From contig NZ_JBHSWH010000001.1 of the NCBI RefSeq assembly GCF_042661025.1, positions 496,001-560,000 on the forward strand: a stretch of DNA of 64,000 nucleotides, in the 5' to 3' direction. Every line of letters begins with the position of its first letter. Within the stretch, counting starts at the first letter, position 1. The DNA comes from Flexivirga alba (GTDB lineage: Bacteria; Actinomycetota; Actinomycetes; Actinomycetales; Dermatophilaceae). The position numbers and the translations under genes are program-made. The notes under the pieces are model-generated. The model saw only the letters and a program-made list of their open reading frames with translations. It was not told the origin of the DNA and made no database searches. This document shows positions 34,492-45,756 of this stretch, in pieces.

Positions 34492-34565
34492 CTGACCTAC
34501 GACGTGCGCCGGAGGCCGCGACGAGTATACGCAGCAGCCGGCCCGGACACCGAATCGGCGGCCGC

Positions 34566-36164
34566 TCAGCAGGCCTTGCCCGCCGCGGGCACGGTTCCGT
34601 CGACCAGGTAGGCATCGACGACACCGTCCACGCAGGACGAACCCATCATGTATGCCGTGTGCCCGTCGCCGTCATACGTCAGCAGGTGGCCGTTGTCGAG
34701 CTCCTTGGCCAACCGCTGCGCCCACTCGTATGGCGTCGCCGGATCGCGCGTCGTACCGACCACCAGGATCGGCCCGGAGCCCTTCGCGGTGATCCGCTCC
34801 GGCTTGCCGGTCGCCTTGACCGGCCACTCCCCACAGGCGAGGCCGCCCCAGGCCAGCATTGGGCCCCACGTCGGGGCGACCTTCGCGAAGGTCGCGGCAT
34901 CCTGGCGGTAGCTTGCCAGGTCCGAAGACCCAGCACGGTCAAGGCAATTCACCGCATTGATCGCCTGCATGATGTTGCCGCTGTAGGTGCCGTCGCTGTT
35001 TCGCTCGGCATACTGATCGGCCAGCGCCATCAGCTTGTCGCCGCTGCCGTTGAACGCCGCCTGGAACGCATCGGTCAGCGTCGGCCACGAGTTCTTGTCG
35101 TACATCGCCTCCGCGATGCCCATGGTCGCCCAGCCCTCGGTCAACTTCGTGACGTCGCCCTGGCCGGTGACCTTTAACGGCTTGGTGTCAACCTGCTTGA
35201 TGAACTTACGGATTCGCGCCATACCGTCGTCGAGGTTGGTGCCCAGCGGGCAATTGCTCTGCGCAACGCAGTCACGCACATAGGAGCGAGTGGCCTGCTC
35301 GAACCCCTTGGCCTGACCCAGGCCCATCTGGGTGCCGGTGATATCCGGCGGCACGACGCCGTCCAGCACGAAGCGACCCACCCGCTTCGGGAAGAGCCCG
35401 GCATAGGTCGAGCCGATGAAGGTGCCGTAGGACTTGCCGAGGTAGTTGAGCTTGTCGTCGCCGAGCGCGGCGCGCAGCACGTCCATGTCCTTGGCGACCT
35501 CGACCGTCGACACGTGCTTGATCAGGTCGCCGGTCTTGTCGACGCACGCGTTGCCGAACGCCCGGCTGTCCTTCGCCACCTGCTGCTGCTCGGCGGCGGT
35601 GTCCGGCGTCGGGTCCTCCCCCAAGTAGGTGTCCATCTGGGCGTCGCCGTAACAGGTGATCGGCGCGGAGCGCTGGACCCCGCGCGGGTCGAAACCCACT
35701 ACGTCGTATGACGATCGGACCGTCTTGCTGACGACATACCCCGAGGCTGCGGCGGCGGCGTAGTCGACGCCGGACCCACCGGGACCACCCGGGTTGACGA
35801 CCAGCGCACCCTTGCTGTCGCCCGTGGCCGGGATCTTGTCGATCGCCAGCTTGATGGTCGGGCCACCGGGTTTGGCGTAGTCGACAGGCACCGTGAGGTC
35901 TGTACACTTCGCGTGGCCGCAATCGGTCCACTTCAGCTTCTGGTCGTAGAACTTCGCCAGATCCGCCGGTGCGGCGGCGGCACCCGCTGAGCCGGCTGCG
36001 CCGGATGGCCCGGCCGACGCCGAGGCGGCACTGGACTGCCCTCCCGCCGAAGACTGCGTGGTCGAATCACCGCCACCGGAGCCACTGCAACCGGCCAGGG
36101 CCAGTCCCAGAACGGTCGTACTCGCAAGGCCGGCCAAGGACCGTCGACGCACCATGCGCTGCAC
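34566..36164 (-). CDS. secreted alpha/beta hydrolase, tripeptidyl aminopeptidase-like
   Basis: Lipoprotein-type exported alpha/beta hydrolase of 532 residues, of the SlpD/SlpE or tripeptidyl aminopeptidase group (with the TAP-like C-terminal domain PF08386). A signal peptide ends in the lipobox LALAGC near residue 25 and a long Ser/Ala/Gly linker follows. Catalytic parts: VNPGGPGGSG oxyanion loop near 122, GKSYGT nucleophile near 242, VVGTTRDPATPY with the Asp, and GDGHTAY with the His near the end. It probably trims peptides at the cell surface. Such genes commonly lie beside holB and a tRNA-Thr in Actinobacteria, as here. Confidence 0.9.
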   Translation of the reverse strand: MQRMVRRRSLAGLASTTVLGLALAGCSGSGGGDSTTQSSAGGQSSAASASAGPSGAAGSAGAAAAPADLAKFYDQKLKWTDCGHAKCTDLTVPVDYAKPGGPTIKLAIDKIPATGDSKGALVVNPGGPGGSGVDYAAAAASGYVVSKTVRSSYDVVGFDPRGVQRSAPITCYGDAQMDTYLGEDPTPDTAAEQQQVAKDSRAFGNACVDKTGDLIKHVSTVEVAKDMDVLRAALGDDKLNYLGKSYGTFIGSTYAGLFPKRVGRFVLDGVVPPDITGTQMGLGQAKGFEQATRSYVRDCVAQSNCPLGTNLDDGMARIRKFIKQVDTKPLKVTGQGDVTKLTEGWATMGIAEAMYDKNSWPTLTDAFQAAFNGSGDKLMALADQYAERNSDGTYSGNIMQAINAVNCLDRAGSSDLASYRQDAATFAKVAPTWGPMLAWGGLACGEWPVKATGKPERITAKGSGPILVVGTTRDPATPYEWAQRLAKELDNGHLLTYDGDGHTAYMMGSSCVDGVVDAYLVDGTVPAAGKAC

Positions 36165-36306
36165 GTTACGTCATACGTCTTGGTCAACGGTGTGGACCAC
36201 AGCAGCCGCCTTCTCCAGGATCAGCAGGTCAAAAGTCCCTGTCGCAATCCGGATGAGCGAGGCAGCCTGAGTCCGGAGACGCGATCGGCGAAACAGACAG
36301 CAGGAG

Positions 36307-36642
36307 ATGAGCGTGATGGCCGAGCAGATTCGGCGACTGGTGGACGACGCGACCCAGTGGGGCCCGGCCGAGTGGGCGCAGTACTGGCCGATGTATGACG
36401 TGCTCGTGGCCGAGGGCCTGCAGGGCGCCTCCTGTGGCCCGGCCTGCAAGGCGATCGCGACGTGTGCTGCCTGCGCGTGGCAGCGCGGCTGGAGCGACAT
36501 CCAGTGGCGTCAGGATCTGCTGCTGCATCATCACTCCGACGATGACGTGCGGTTGATCGCCCAGGCCGAGGAGTGCATGCACGCCTCCGGGTTGTGGCCG
36601 TGGAACAGCTCGCGCCGATCGACCGCGGAAGCGTCCTGCTGA
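36307..36642 (+). CDS. small Cys/Trp-rich protein, unknown
   Basis: Unrecognised protein of about 111 residues. It is rich in Trp and contains CGPACKAIATCAAC (C-x3-C-x5-C-x2-C, near residues 43-56) and a HHH stretch near 73, which might bind a metal or a cluster. No signal peptide or membrane segment. AGGAG lies immediately before ATG 36307 and 10 bases before ATG 36316, so the start is uncertain. Same strand as the hemerythrin gene, 87 bp away. Confidence 0.55.
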   Translation: MSVMAEQIRRLVDDATQWGPAEWAQYWPMYDVLVAEGLQGASCGPACKAIATCAACAWQRGWSDIQWRQDLLLHHHSDDDVRLIAQAEECMHASGLWPWNSSRRSTAEASC

Positions 36643-36729
36643 AGCAGCTGTCGCAGAGGGGGTTCCACGGACCAAAGTCCCTGGCGGCCTGAGCACGAAC
36701 GGCGTGACCCTGTGAGTGGAGGTAAAACC

Positions 36730-37212
36730 ATGACAACCCACCCGATGACATCTCACCCAACCGACGACGCTGCACTGGCCGAGAACCTGAAAGAGCATCA
36801 TTCGGCGATGGTGACGGAGCTCGACCGGTTGAGCTCGGCGCTCCTTCGACCCATCGATGATGCGGCTGCGGGGTCCGCTCGCACGGCGCTGTCGGAGTGG
36901 CTCGCGACCGTCCTGATGCCACATGCGGCCGAAGAACAGGAGACGAGCTACCGGGCAGCCGACCAGCTTCCCGCCGGCCATCCTCTGATCACGGCGATGC
37001 TCATGGAGCACGTGCTGATTGGTCGTCTCGTCGAACTGTTCGAGTCCGCGCCCCACGCGGAGGCGGCTGCGGCATACGCCCGCGCACTGTTCGAGGTCTT
37101 CGAATGCCACCAGCGGGTGGAGAACCACATCATCTTCCCCATGCTGGTCGATGACCCGTCGGTGTCGCTGGTCGAGGTGATGTCGGGGCATGCTCACGAG
37201 CATCACCAGTAA
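36730..37212 (+). CDS. hemerythrin HHE-domain protein
   Basis: Hemerythrin-like (HHE cation-binding) protein of 160 residues, an all-helical di-iron fold that binds oxygen or nitric oxide or senses them. The expected His/Glu ligands are spread as EHHSAM near 21, PHAAEEQETSY near 64, MEHVLIGRL near 93 and ECHQRVENHIIFPML near 126. It ends in a His-rich GHAHEHHQ. ATG 36730 follows GGAGG by eight bases. Its partner, if any, is unknown. Confidence 0.85.
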   Translation: MTTHPMTSHPTDDAALAENLKEHHSAMVTELDRLSSALLRPIDDAAAGSARTALSEWLATVLMPHAAEEQETSYRAADQLPAGHPLITAMLMEHVLIGRLVELFESAPHAEAAAAYARALFEVFECHQRVENHIIFPMLVDDPSVSLVEVMSGHAHEHHQ

Positions 37213-37329
37213 AGACGTCGCCGGCTAAACCCAAGGAACGTCAGCGCGAAACGAGCGACCGGTGTGTCGTCCGCTCGATCGCACCGAAATTGAGTTGCCG
37301 GCCGCTGCACCATCGAGCACTCTCGCCGT

Positions 37330-37836
37330 ATGACGGGACTGGCCAGCGACACGCGGCTGGAGTTGTTGTCCATGCAGCATCATCGTGTTCTGGAGGATTT
37401 CGAGCGCGACAATCGGGAGTTCTTCGCCCGGCAGATCGGCGATCGCGGCGACGATTTCTTCGCACACTTCGCCGAGCAGCTTGCCGAGCGGGTTGCCGAG
37501 AACGACTCCGGACAGTCACTGTTCTTCGTCGTGGTCGGCGCGTCCGGCGACATCCTGGCGAGGATCAACCTCATCGACATCGACGATCCTGAGCGCACCG
37601 AACTCGGCTATCGGGTAGCGGAGTCGGCCCAGGGTCGGGGTGTCGCGACTGGTGGTGTGCGAGCGGCGCTGAGCGAAGCGGACGCACGCGGCGTGCGGAC
37701 GGTCCGCGCCAGGGTCTCCACCGCGAATCTCGCCTCGCAGCGAGTCCTGGAACACTGCGGTTTCGGCTGCGAAGGACCGGTGGATGCACCCGTCGGCGTG
37801 GACAAGGAATTCGTCGGCTACCGGAAGATCCTCTGA
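37330..37836 (+). CDS. GNAT-family N-acetyltransferase
   Basis: GNAT acetyltransferase of 168 residues (RimJ/RimL-like, PF13302). Strand and loop FFVVVGASGDILARINLIDID is followed by ELGYRVAESAQGRGVATGGVRAA near 91, the Q/RxxGxG/A acetyl-CoA loop, and VSTANLASQRVLEHCGF near 128. It probably acetylates a protein N-terminus or small amine; the acceptor is unknown. The start codon sits inside one copy of the GTATGNCG octamer. Confidence 0.85.
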   Translation: MTGLASDTRLELLSMQHHRVLEDFERDNREFFARQIGDRGDDFFAHFAEQLAERVAENDSGQSLFFVVVGASGDILARINLIDIDDPERTELGYRVAESAQGRGVATGGVRAALSEADARGVRTVRARVSTANLASQRVLEHCGFGCEGPVDAPVGVDKEFVGYRKIL

Positions 37837-37859
37837 GACCCGCGCCAGCCGGGCCCGGG

Positions 37860-39017
37860 TCAGGCCGGTATCGGCGCCTGCAACCCGATCGTCATTGCTT
37901 CGAGCGCCAGCAACGGCGGCACGTTGGCCTCGATCCGCTCACGCGCCGTGCCGATGGTGTCCATGGCGAGCAGAAGTTGCTCGCTGGTTCTGCCAGCGGC
38001 CAGGCGCTGTACCTCGTCGGCGAGATCCGCGTTGATCAGCTCGACCGTCCCGCCTGCGTGCAGCACCAATGCATCCCGGTAGATCGACAGCAGGTCGACC
38101 AGTGAGCGATCGATCACGTCGCGGCTGAATCGGGTGGCGCGAGTCTTCTGTTCCTTCTCCAGTGCCGCGAGTTGCGAACGAACGTGGGGCGGCTGGGTGC
38201 GCGCGGCCGGGTCGGCACCGAGTTGTGCCATCAGGCGTTCCTTCTCGGCACCGTCGCGTTCGGCGGACGACGCGGCGGACTCCTCGCCGGCGATCGCCGC
38301 CAGGTCGGCGGCGGCCGTCATCGCGTCGCCGAGATGCGCGATGTGCCCGGCGAGCATCAAGGTCTTGCGGCGACGTTCACGCGCCGACTGGTCTGTGGCG
38401 AGTCGTTTGGCAAGGCCGACGTGTGATTGTGCCGCCCGTGCCGCGTAGGTCGCGATCTGTGGGTCGACCCCATCACGCTCGATCAGCAACCTGGCGACTG
38501 CTTCCACCGGCGGGGTGCGCAGCCGGACGTGCCGGGAGCGCGACCGGATGGTGATGATGACGTCCTCCAGCGACGGCGCACACAGCACCCACACGGTGCG
38601 CTCCACCGGCTCCTCCAAGGCCTTCAGCAGCGCATCGGCCGCCCGCTCGGTGAGCCGATCGGCGTCCTCGATGATGATCACGCGCCACCGGCCGATGCTC
38701 GGACGGCGCTGCGCGAGCCCGGCGAGCTCGCGGGCGTCCTTGACCTGGATCGACAAACCTTCGGTCGCCATCACCGTCACGTCGGCGTGACTGCGGTCGA
38801 GCACCGTGCGGCACTCGTGGCACTCTCCGCACCCGCCCTGCGGACACTCCAGCGCCGCCGCGAAGGCACGCGCGGCGGTGGATCGGCCGGACCCCGGCGG
38901 CCCGGTCAGCAGCCACGCGTGCGTCATACGTGCGCGGTCCGCGACCGCCGCCTGCAGGGTGGCGACGGCCTGGTCCTGGCCGATGACGTCGCGCCACACT
39001 CCCGGGTAATCGGTCAC
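37860..39017 (-). CDS. holB: DNA polymerase III subunit delta'
   Basis: Clamp-loader subunit delta' of DNA polymerase III, 385 residues. The AAA+ core shows GPPGSGRST near 39-47 (Arg in place of the P-loop Lys, as usual for delta', which does not hydrolyse ATP), a zinc module CPQGGCGECHEC near 58, and IIIEDADRLTERAADALLKALEEP near 114. The C-terminal third is the helical collar domain. The gene overlaps tmk by 4 bp, the standard tmk-holB arrangement. Confidence 0.95.
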   Translation of the reverse strand: MTDYPGVWRDVIGQDQAVATLQAAVADRARMTHAWLLTGPPGSGRSTAARAFAAALECPQGGCGECHECRTVLDRSHADVTVMATEGLSIQVKDARELAGLAQRRPSIGRWRVIIIEDADRLTERAADALLKALEEPVERTVWVLCAPSLEDVIITIRSRSRHVRLRTPPVEAVARLLIERDGVDPQIATYAARAAQSHVGLAKRLATDQSARERRRKTLMLAGHIAHLGDAMTAAADLAAIAGEESAASSAERDGAEKERLMAQLGADPAARTQPPHVRSQLAALEKEQKTRATRFSRDVIDRSLVDLLSIYRDALVLHAGGTVELINADLADEVQRLAAGRTSEQLLLAMDTIGTARERIEANVPPLLALEAMTIGLQAPIPA

Positions 39018-39607
39018 AGCCGGCTCACCCGCTCTGCCACGATCGCGGCGATCTCCTCGCGTGGCAGGCCGGCGTCGATCACGAGATAGCGCCCGGGGTC
39101 ATGCGCGGCGAGCCGCAGGTAGTGCTCACGCACCCGCGCATGAAAGTCGTCCTGCTCGGACTCCAACCGATCATGGACCGTGCCACGGCGTGAGCGGCCA
39201 TCTTGCGGGGTCACGTCGAGCAGCACCGTCAGGTCGGGAAGCAGTCCCTCCGTTGCCCAGAGCGAAAGTTGTTTGATCTCAGCAGGATCCAGGTCACGGC
39301 CAGCGCCCTGGTAGGCGACCGAGGAGTCGAGGTAGCGGTCCTGCAGGACCACTGCGCCACGCACCAGCGCGGGACGAACCACGGTCGCGACGTGGTGTGC
39401 CCGGTCCGCGGCGAATAGCAGAGCCTCGGCGCGTGGAGCGACCTCGGCACCGTGTAGCACCAGCTGCCGGATGGCGACACCGAGCTCGGTGCCACCCGGC
39501 TCCCGAGTGACGACCACGTCATGGCCGTCGTCGACCAGCCGCGCGCGCAACAACTCGATCTGGGTCGTCTTGCCCGCGCCGTCGCCGCCTTCGAACGCAA
39601 TGAACAC
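39014..39607 (-). CDS. tmk: thymidylate kinase
   Basis: Thymidylate kinase, 197 residues, phosphorylating dTMP to dTDP. P-loop GGDGAGKTT near 7-15, TREPGGTELG near 34, the DRYLDSSVAYQGAGRDLD block near 92 and the lid DGRSRRGTVHDR near 136 are all present. GTG 39607 is the start, with the P-loop at the expected distance. It is the upstream partner of holB, divergent from a serine-hydrolase gene 55 bp away. Confidence 0.95.
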   Translation of the reverse strand: MFIAFEGGDGAGKTTQIELLRARLVDDGHDVVVTREPGGTELGVAIRQLVLHGAEVAPRAEALLFAADRAHHVATVVRPALVRGAVVLQDRYLDSSVAYQGAGRDLDPAEIKQLSLWATEGLLPDLTVLLDVTPQDGRSRRGTVHDRLESEQDDFHARVREHYLRLAAHDPGRYLVIDAGLPREEIAAIVAERVSRL

Positions 39608-39662
39608 GGCCCGAGCCTAGGTGACCGCGCCGACAAGCTGACACCCCCGTAGGTTTGGTTGT

Positions 39663-41018
39663 ATGACGCAAAGCCCCTCTTCGCTCAGCGACGCCACGAC
39701 CCGCACGCTCACCGCCACCGCAGTCGAGGCACAGCGCTCCAGCCGCACTCCCGCCCTGGTCGCGGGAGTCGCACGCCACGGGGAGTTGCTCTGGTCCGAG
39801 GCCGTCGGCCGGGCCGATCTCGCCGACCCGAGCGTTCCGCTCGGAGACGACACGCAGTTCCTGGTCGCTTCCAACACCAAGACCTTCACGGCCGTGCTGA
39901 TCATGCAGTTGCGCGACGAGGGCAAGCTGTCGCTCGACGACACCGTCGACAAGCTCGTGCCGGGCACGACTCATGCCCAGGTGACGATCCGCGAGATGCT
40001 CGCCCATGTCAGCGGCATGCAGCGCGAGCCGGTCGGTGATGTGTGGGACACCCTGGAGTTCCCCGACCGCGACGGTCTGATTTCCGGATGGAACGAAGCC
40101 GAACGCGTGCTGCGGCCGCACAACCGCTGGCACTACTCCAACCTCTGTTACGCGCTGCTCGGCGAGATCGTCGCGCGCTTGGACGGCGGCAGCTGGGAGA
40201 CGTCACTGCAACGTCGACTGCTCGACCCGCTGGAGTTGCGCCGCACCACGCTGACGCGGGTGGCGCCATACGTCGGGCTCTACTACGTCCCGCCGTTCAC
40301 CGACGTCCCGGTCGAAGAACCGGTGCTGGCCAAGAACACGACCGCGTCCGCCGGCGCACTGGCCAGCACGCTGTCCGACATGGTTCGGTGGCACGGCTTC
40401 CTGCTCGACCCGGACGAGGCCATCCTCTCGCCCGACACGGTCGAGGAGATGCGCCAGCCGCAGATCGCCGCGGACCCGGGGTGGAACACCGCGTGGGGCC
40501 TCGGCCTGGAGCTGGAGCGTCGCGACGGCCGTATCTGGTTCGGGCACACCGGCGGTATGCCGGGTGGCATCACCGGCTTCTTCTCCGAGCCCGAGTCCGG
40601 CACCACGGGTGCGGTGCTGATGAACAACTCGATCTCCAAGGACCCGGCCGGCACCGCGATCAAGCTCGGTGAGTATGTCGTCGTGAACGACCCGGAGCTT
40701 CCGGAGCCGTGGACGCCAGGAACCGTTGAGCCCGAAGAGCTGAAACCGCTTGTTGGTCAATGGTTCTCGGAGGGCGCGGAGTTCACCTTCGCCATCAAGG
40801 AGGGCAAGCTCACCGCACGGTTCGCCGCCGCACCGGCAAACACTCCCGTGTCGGTCTTCGAGCCCGAGGGTGCCGACGCCTATCGCACCGCGAGCGGACG
40901 TGAGCGTGGCGAGCGGCTCGTCATACACCGTCGTGATGACGGGTCTGTGCGCCAATTCAACTGGGCCACCTACCGATTCACCCGCGAGCCGCTTGGCTTC
41001 GGGCAGCCGACACCCTGA
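39663..41018 (+). CDS. serine hydrolase, beta-lactamase/PBP fold
   Basis: Serine hydrolase of 451 residues (PF00144) with a C-terminal extra domain. The SxxK motif is SNTK near residue 70, YSN lies at HYSNLCYAL near 159, and FGHTGGMPGG near 292 carries the third motif. The last ~100 residues (EELKPLVGQWFSEGAEFTF onward) look like the beta-rich lipocalin-like domain that follows many esterase/peptidase members. No signal peptide. The substrate is unknown. A hairpin terminator follows. Confidence 0.87.
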   Translation: MTQSPSSLSDATTRTLTATAVEAQRSSRTPALVAGVARHGELLWSEAVGRADLADPSVPLGDDTQFLVASNTKTFTAVLIMQLRDEGKLSLDDTVDKLVPGTTHAQVTIREMLAHVSGMQREPVGDVWDTLEFPDRDGLISGWNEAERVLRPHNRWHYSNLCYALLGEIVARLDGGSWETSLQRRLLDPLELRRTTLTRVAPYVGLYYVPPFTDVPVEEPVLAKNTTASAGALASTLSDMVRWHGFLLDPDEAILSPDTVEEMRQPQIAADPGWNTAWGLGLELERRDGRIWFGHTGGMPGGITGFFSEPESGTTGAVLMNNSISKDPAGTAIKLGEYVVVNDPELPEPWTPGTVEPEELKPLVGQWFSEGAEFTFAIKEGKLTARFAAAPANTPVSVFEPEGADAYRTASGRERGERLVIHRRDDGSVRQFNWATYRFTREPLGFGQPTP

Positions 41019-41033
41019 ACCCGGACAACACAC

Positions 41034-41068
41034 GAAGGCCCCGGCGGAACTGCTCCGTCGGGGCCTTC
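41034..41068. terminator. bidirectional hairpin terminator
   Basis: GAAGGCCCCGGCGGA (41034-41048) pairs with TCCGTCGGGGCCTTC (41054-41068), one G-U pair, five-base loop. It lies between convergent genes ending at 41018 and 41104 and would serve both. Confidence 0.8.
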
Positions 41069-41103
41069 TATCTGGGCCGTGACCGGCTCAAGCCGGCCCT
41101 AAG

Positions 41104-41811
41104 TCACTTGGACCAGACGACGTTGGTCGTGTAGTCGTCCCACATGACCTTGGTCGGCGCGGGGCCGGTCACCTGGTAGTAGTAACAGGCTGCCGAGGTG
41201 TCGCCGACCGCCATGTCCTTGTAGGGAGTCTTCTTGCAGCCGGGCAGGTCCTGGAACGGCGAGCCTCCAGAGCGGCCCTTCTCCGAGGAATCGAAGACGG
41301 GGCGCAGCTCCAGGAAGTTGACCGAGCTGGGGCGGAAGCCGTACTTCGCGCCACCGCGGTAGGTCACGTCGAAGTTGATGTAATACATCTTGCCGTTGGT
41401 CTTGTTGAGGTTCGCCACTGCGTATGCCGACTCCGGCGCCGCCGCGATCGACTTGACGCTCAGCGTGAACTTGCCGTCCGAGTCCGAGTTGATGGTCGCG
41501 CCCTTGCCGTACTGCAGCTTGGTGCCGGTCGGAGTGAGCTTCGCGTCGTCCGTCTTGGCGGCAGCCGAGGTGGACGAGCTACTCGGGGTGGCCGCCGCGC
41601 TGCTGGTCGTAGACGCCTCGGACGTCGGTGCATCGGACGAGGTGGGCGGGGCGGCCTCGGTGGTAGTCGCCTTCGAGGTGGCGGCTGCCGTCGGCGCCGA
41701 ACCGGTCGGCGTGCTCACGCTCGCGGTGTCGTTGTTGCACGCAGCCAGGCCCAGGGCACCTGCGATGGCAACCGCGCCTACGAGGCTGCGACGAAACATG
41801 TTGCTGGACAT
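41104..41811 (-). CDS. lipoprotein with Ser/Thr-rich linker, DUF4352-like
   Basis: Surface lipoprotein of 235 residues. The signal peptide ends in the lipobox LGLAAC near residue 25; a low-complexity Ser/Thr/Ala linker of about 65 residues follows and may be glycosylated. The outer domain (KLQYGKGATINSDSDGKFTLSVKSI..., MYYINFDVTYRG) resembles the immunoglobulin-like DUF4352 fold, with a Cys pair (LPGCKK, AACYYY). Function unknown; such proteins often bind partners at the envelope. It follows topA on the same strand at 126 bp. Confidence 0.78.
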   Translation of the reverse strand: MSSNMFRRSLVGAVAIAGALGLAACNNDTASVSTPTGSAPTAAATSKATTTEAAPPTSSDAPTSEASTTSSAAATPSSSSTSAAAKTDDAKLTPTGTKLQYGKGATINSDSDGKFTLSVKSIAAAPESAYAVANLNKTNGKMYYINFDVTYRGGAKYGFRPSSVNFLELRPVFDSSEKGRSGGSPFQDLPGCKKTPYKDMAVGDTSAACYYYQVTGPAPTKVMWDDYTTNVVWSK

Positions 41812-41937
41812 GACTTTCCTCCGTATTTGTCCTTCGAGATGATCGAGCCTGTGACGGGTGAGCGGCTCGGTTGGTTCCGCAGGATCGGATAGGTTCGCGC
41901 AGCGGACTCGAATAAGACAGTCGTATGGCGGAAAGAG

Positions 41938-44793
<2,856 letters not shown>

Positions 44794-44927
44794 AGTGCTC
44801 TTCTCTCTTCCCGTCCGACGTGCAGTGGATTCGTCACTGCTTCGACGTACGAACGGGGCTGAGTCTAAGCACGTCCCCCGGAGAACACCCACCGCGGTCG
44901 GTGGAGCCGGGCGCCGGACTGCCGTTA

Positions 44928-44941
44928 GTTGAATATTAAAC
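44928..44941. promoter_or_regulatory. palindrome ahead of dioxygenase gene
   Basis: GTTGAATATTAAAC reads as GTT-N-AATATT-N-AAC, a dyad whose arms pair outside one base pair per side, in an AT-rich island 24 bp before the dioxygenase start. MarR-family repressors use sites of this shape; no marR gene is seen next to it in the window. Confidence 0.5.
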
Positions 44942-44964
44942 TTGTTTGCGGCATCATGGAAGCC

Positions 44965-45756
44965 ATGACCACAGACCGCCAGCCCGTCCTCTTCCTCAGC
45001 CACGGCGCTCCGCCGCTCGCCGACGACGCTCGATGGACTGCCGAGCTCGGCGCATGGGGCCAGGACCTGCCGCGGCCGAAGCAGATCCTGATGGTGTCTG
45101 CGCATTGGGAGTCGGCGCCGATCGCGGTCAGCTCGACGACGGGCGCACCGCTGCTATACGACTTCTGGGGCTTCCCGCAGAAGTACTACGACGTCCGGTA
45201 TGACGCACCCGTCGCCCCCGATCTGGCCGACGACGTCGCCAAGCTGATCTCGACTCCGGGACAGTCGCTGGTGCACGACGAGAGCCGCGGGCTCGACCAC
45301 GGCGCCTACGTGCCGCTGCGCGAGATGTTCCCCGAGGCCGACATACCGGTGCTACAGCTGTCGATGCCGACGCTCGACCCGCAGCAGCTCTACGAACTCG
45401 GGCGCAAGCTCGCGCCGCTGCGTGACGACGGCACGCTCATCGTCGGGTCCGGCTTCACGACCCACAACCTGGGTTTCATGGCCCCGGATGCCGACTCGGC
45501 CCCGCAGGCTGTGATGTCGGAGTTCGACCACTGGGCCGCCGAGACGATGGCTCGCGGCGACCTGGACGCCCTGATGGACTTCAGCCACACCGCGCCGGCC
45601 GCCCAGCTGGCACACCCCCGCACCGAGCACTGGGCGCCGCTGTATGTCGCGCTCGGCGCCGCCTCTGCCGACGGCTCCGACTCGCGCACTATCATCGACG
45701 GCTTCTGGCACGGCCTGTCAAAGCGCTCGTGGCAGTTGGATTCGACCGCCGCCTGA
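44965..45756 (+). CDS. DODA-type extradiol ring-cleavage dioxygenase
   Basis: LigB-superfamily dioxygenase of the YgiD/DODA type, about 263 residues. Iron ligands fit LFLSHGAPPLADD (His near residue 13), MVSAHWES (His near 46) and the DHGAYVPLREMFP and GSGFTTHNLG segments. The family opens catechol-type rings such as DOPA; the true substrate is unknown. ATG 44965 is preferred over ATG 44956 because family members start close to it. Its stop abuts that of the convergent LLM gene with no base between. Confidence 0.85.
   Translation: MTTDRQPVLFLSHGAPPLADDARWTAELGAWGQDLPRPKQILMVSAHWESAPIAVSSTTGAPLLYDFWGFPQKYYDVRYDAPVAPDLADDVAKLISTPGQSLVHDESRGLDHGAYVPLREMFPEADIPVLQLSMPTLDPQQLYELGRKLAPLRDDGTLIVGSGFTTHNLGFMAPDADSAPQAVMSEFDHWAAETMARGDLDALMDFSHTAPAAQLAHPRTEHWAPLYVALGAASADGSDSRTIIDGFWHGLSKRSWQLDSTAA

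Noticed and set aside
36160..37206. Minus-strand frame of 325 codons opposite the hemerythrin gene
   Set aside because: Shadow; the plus-strand HHE ligands and GGAGG site are convincing.
44794..45105. N-terminal extension of topA
   Set aside because: The frame is open but overlaps the divergent dioxygenase gene and has no topoisomerase homology before MARKLVIVES.
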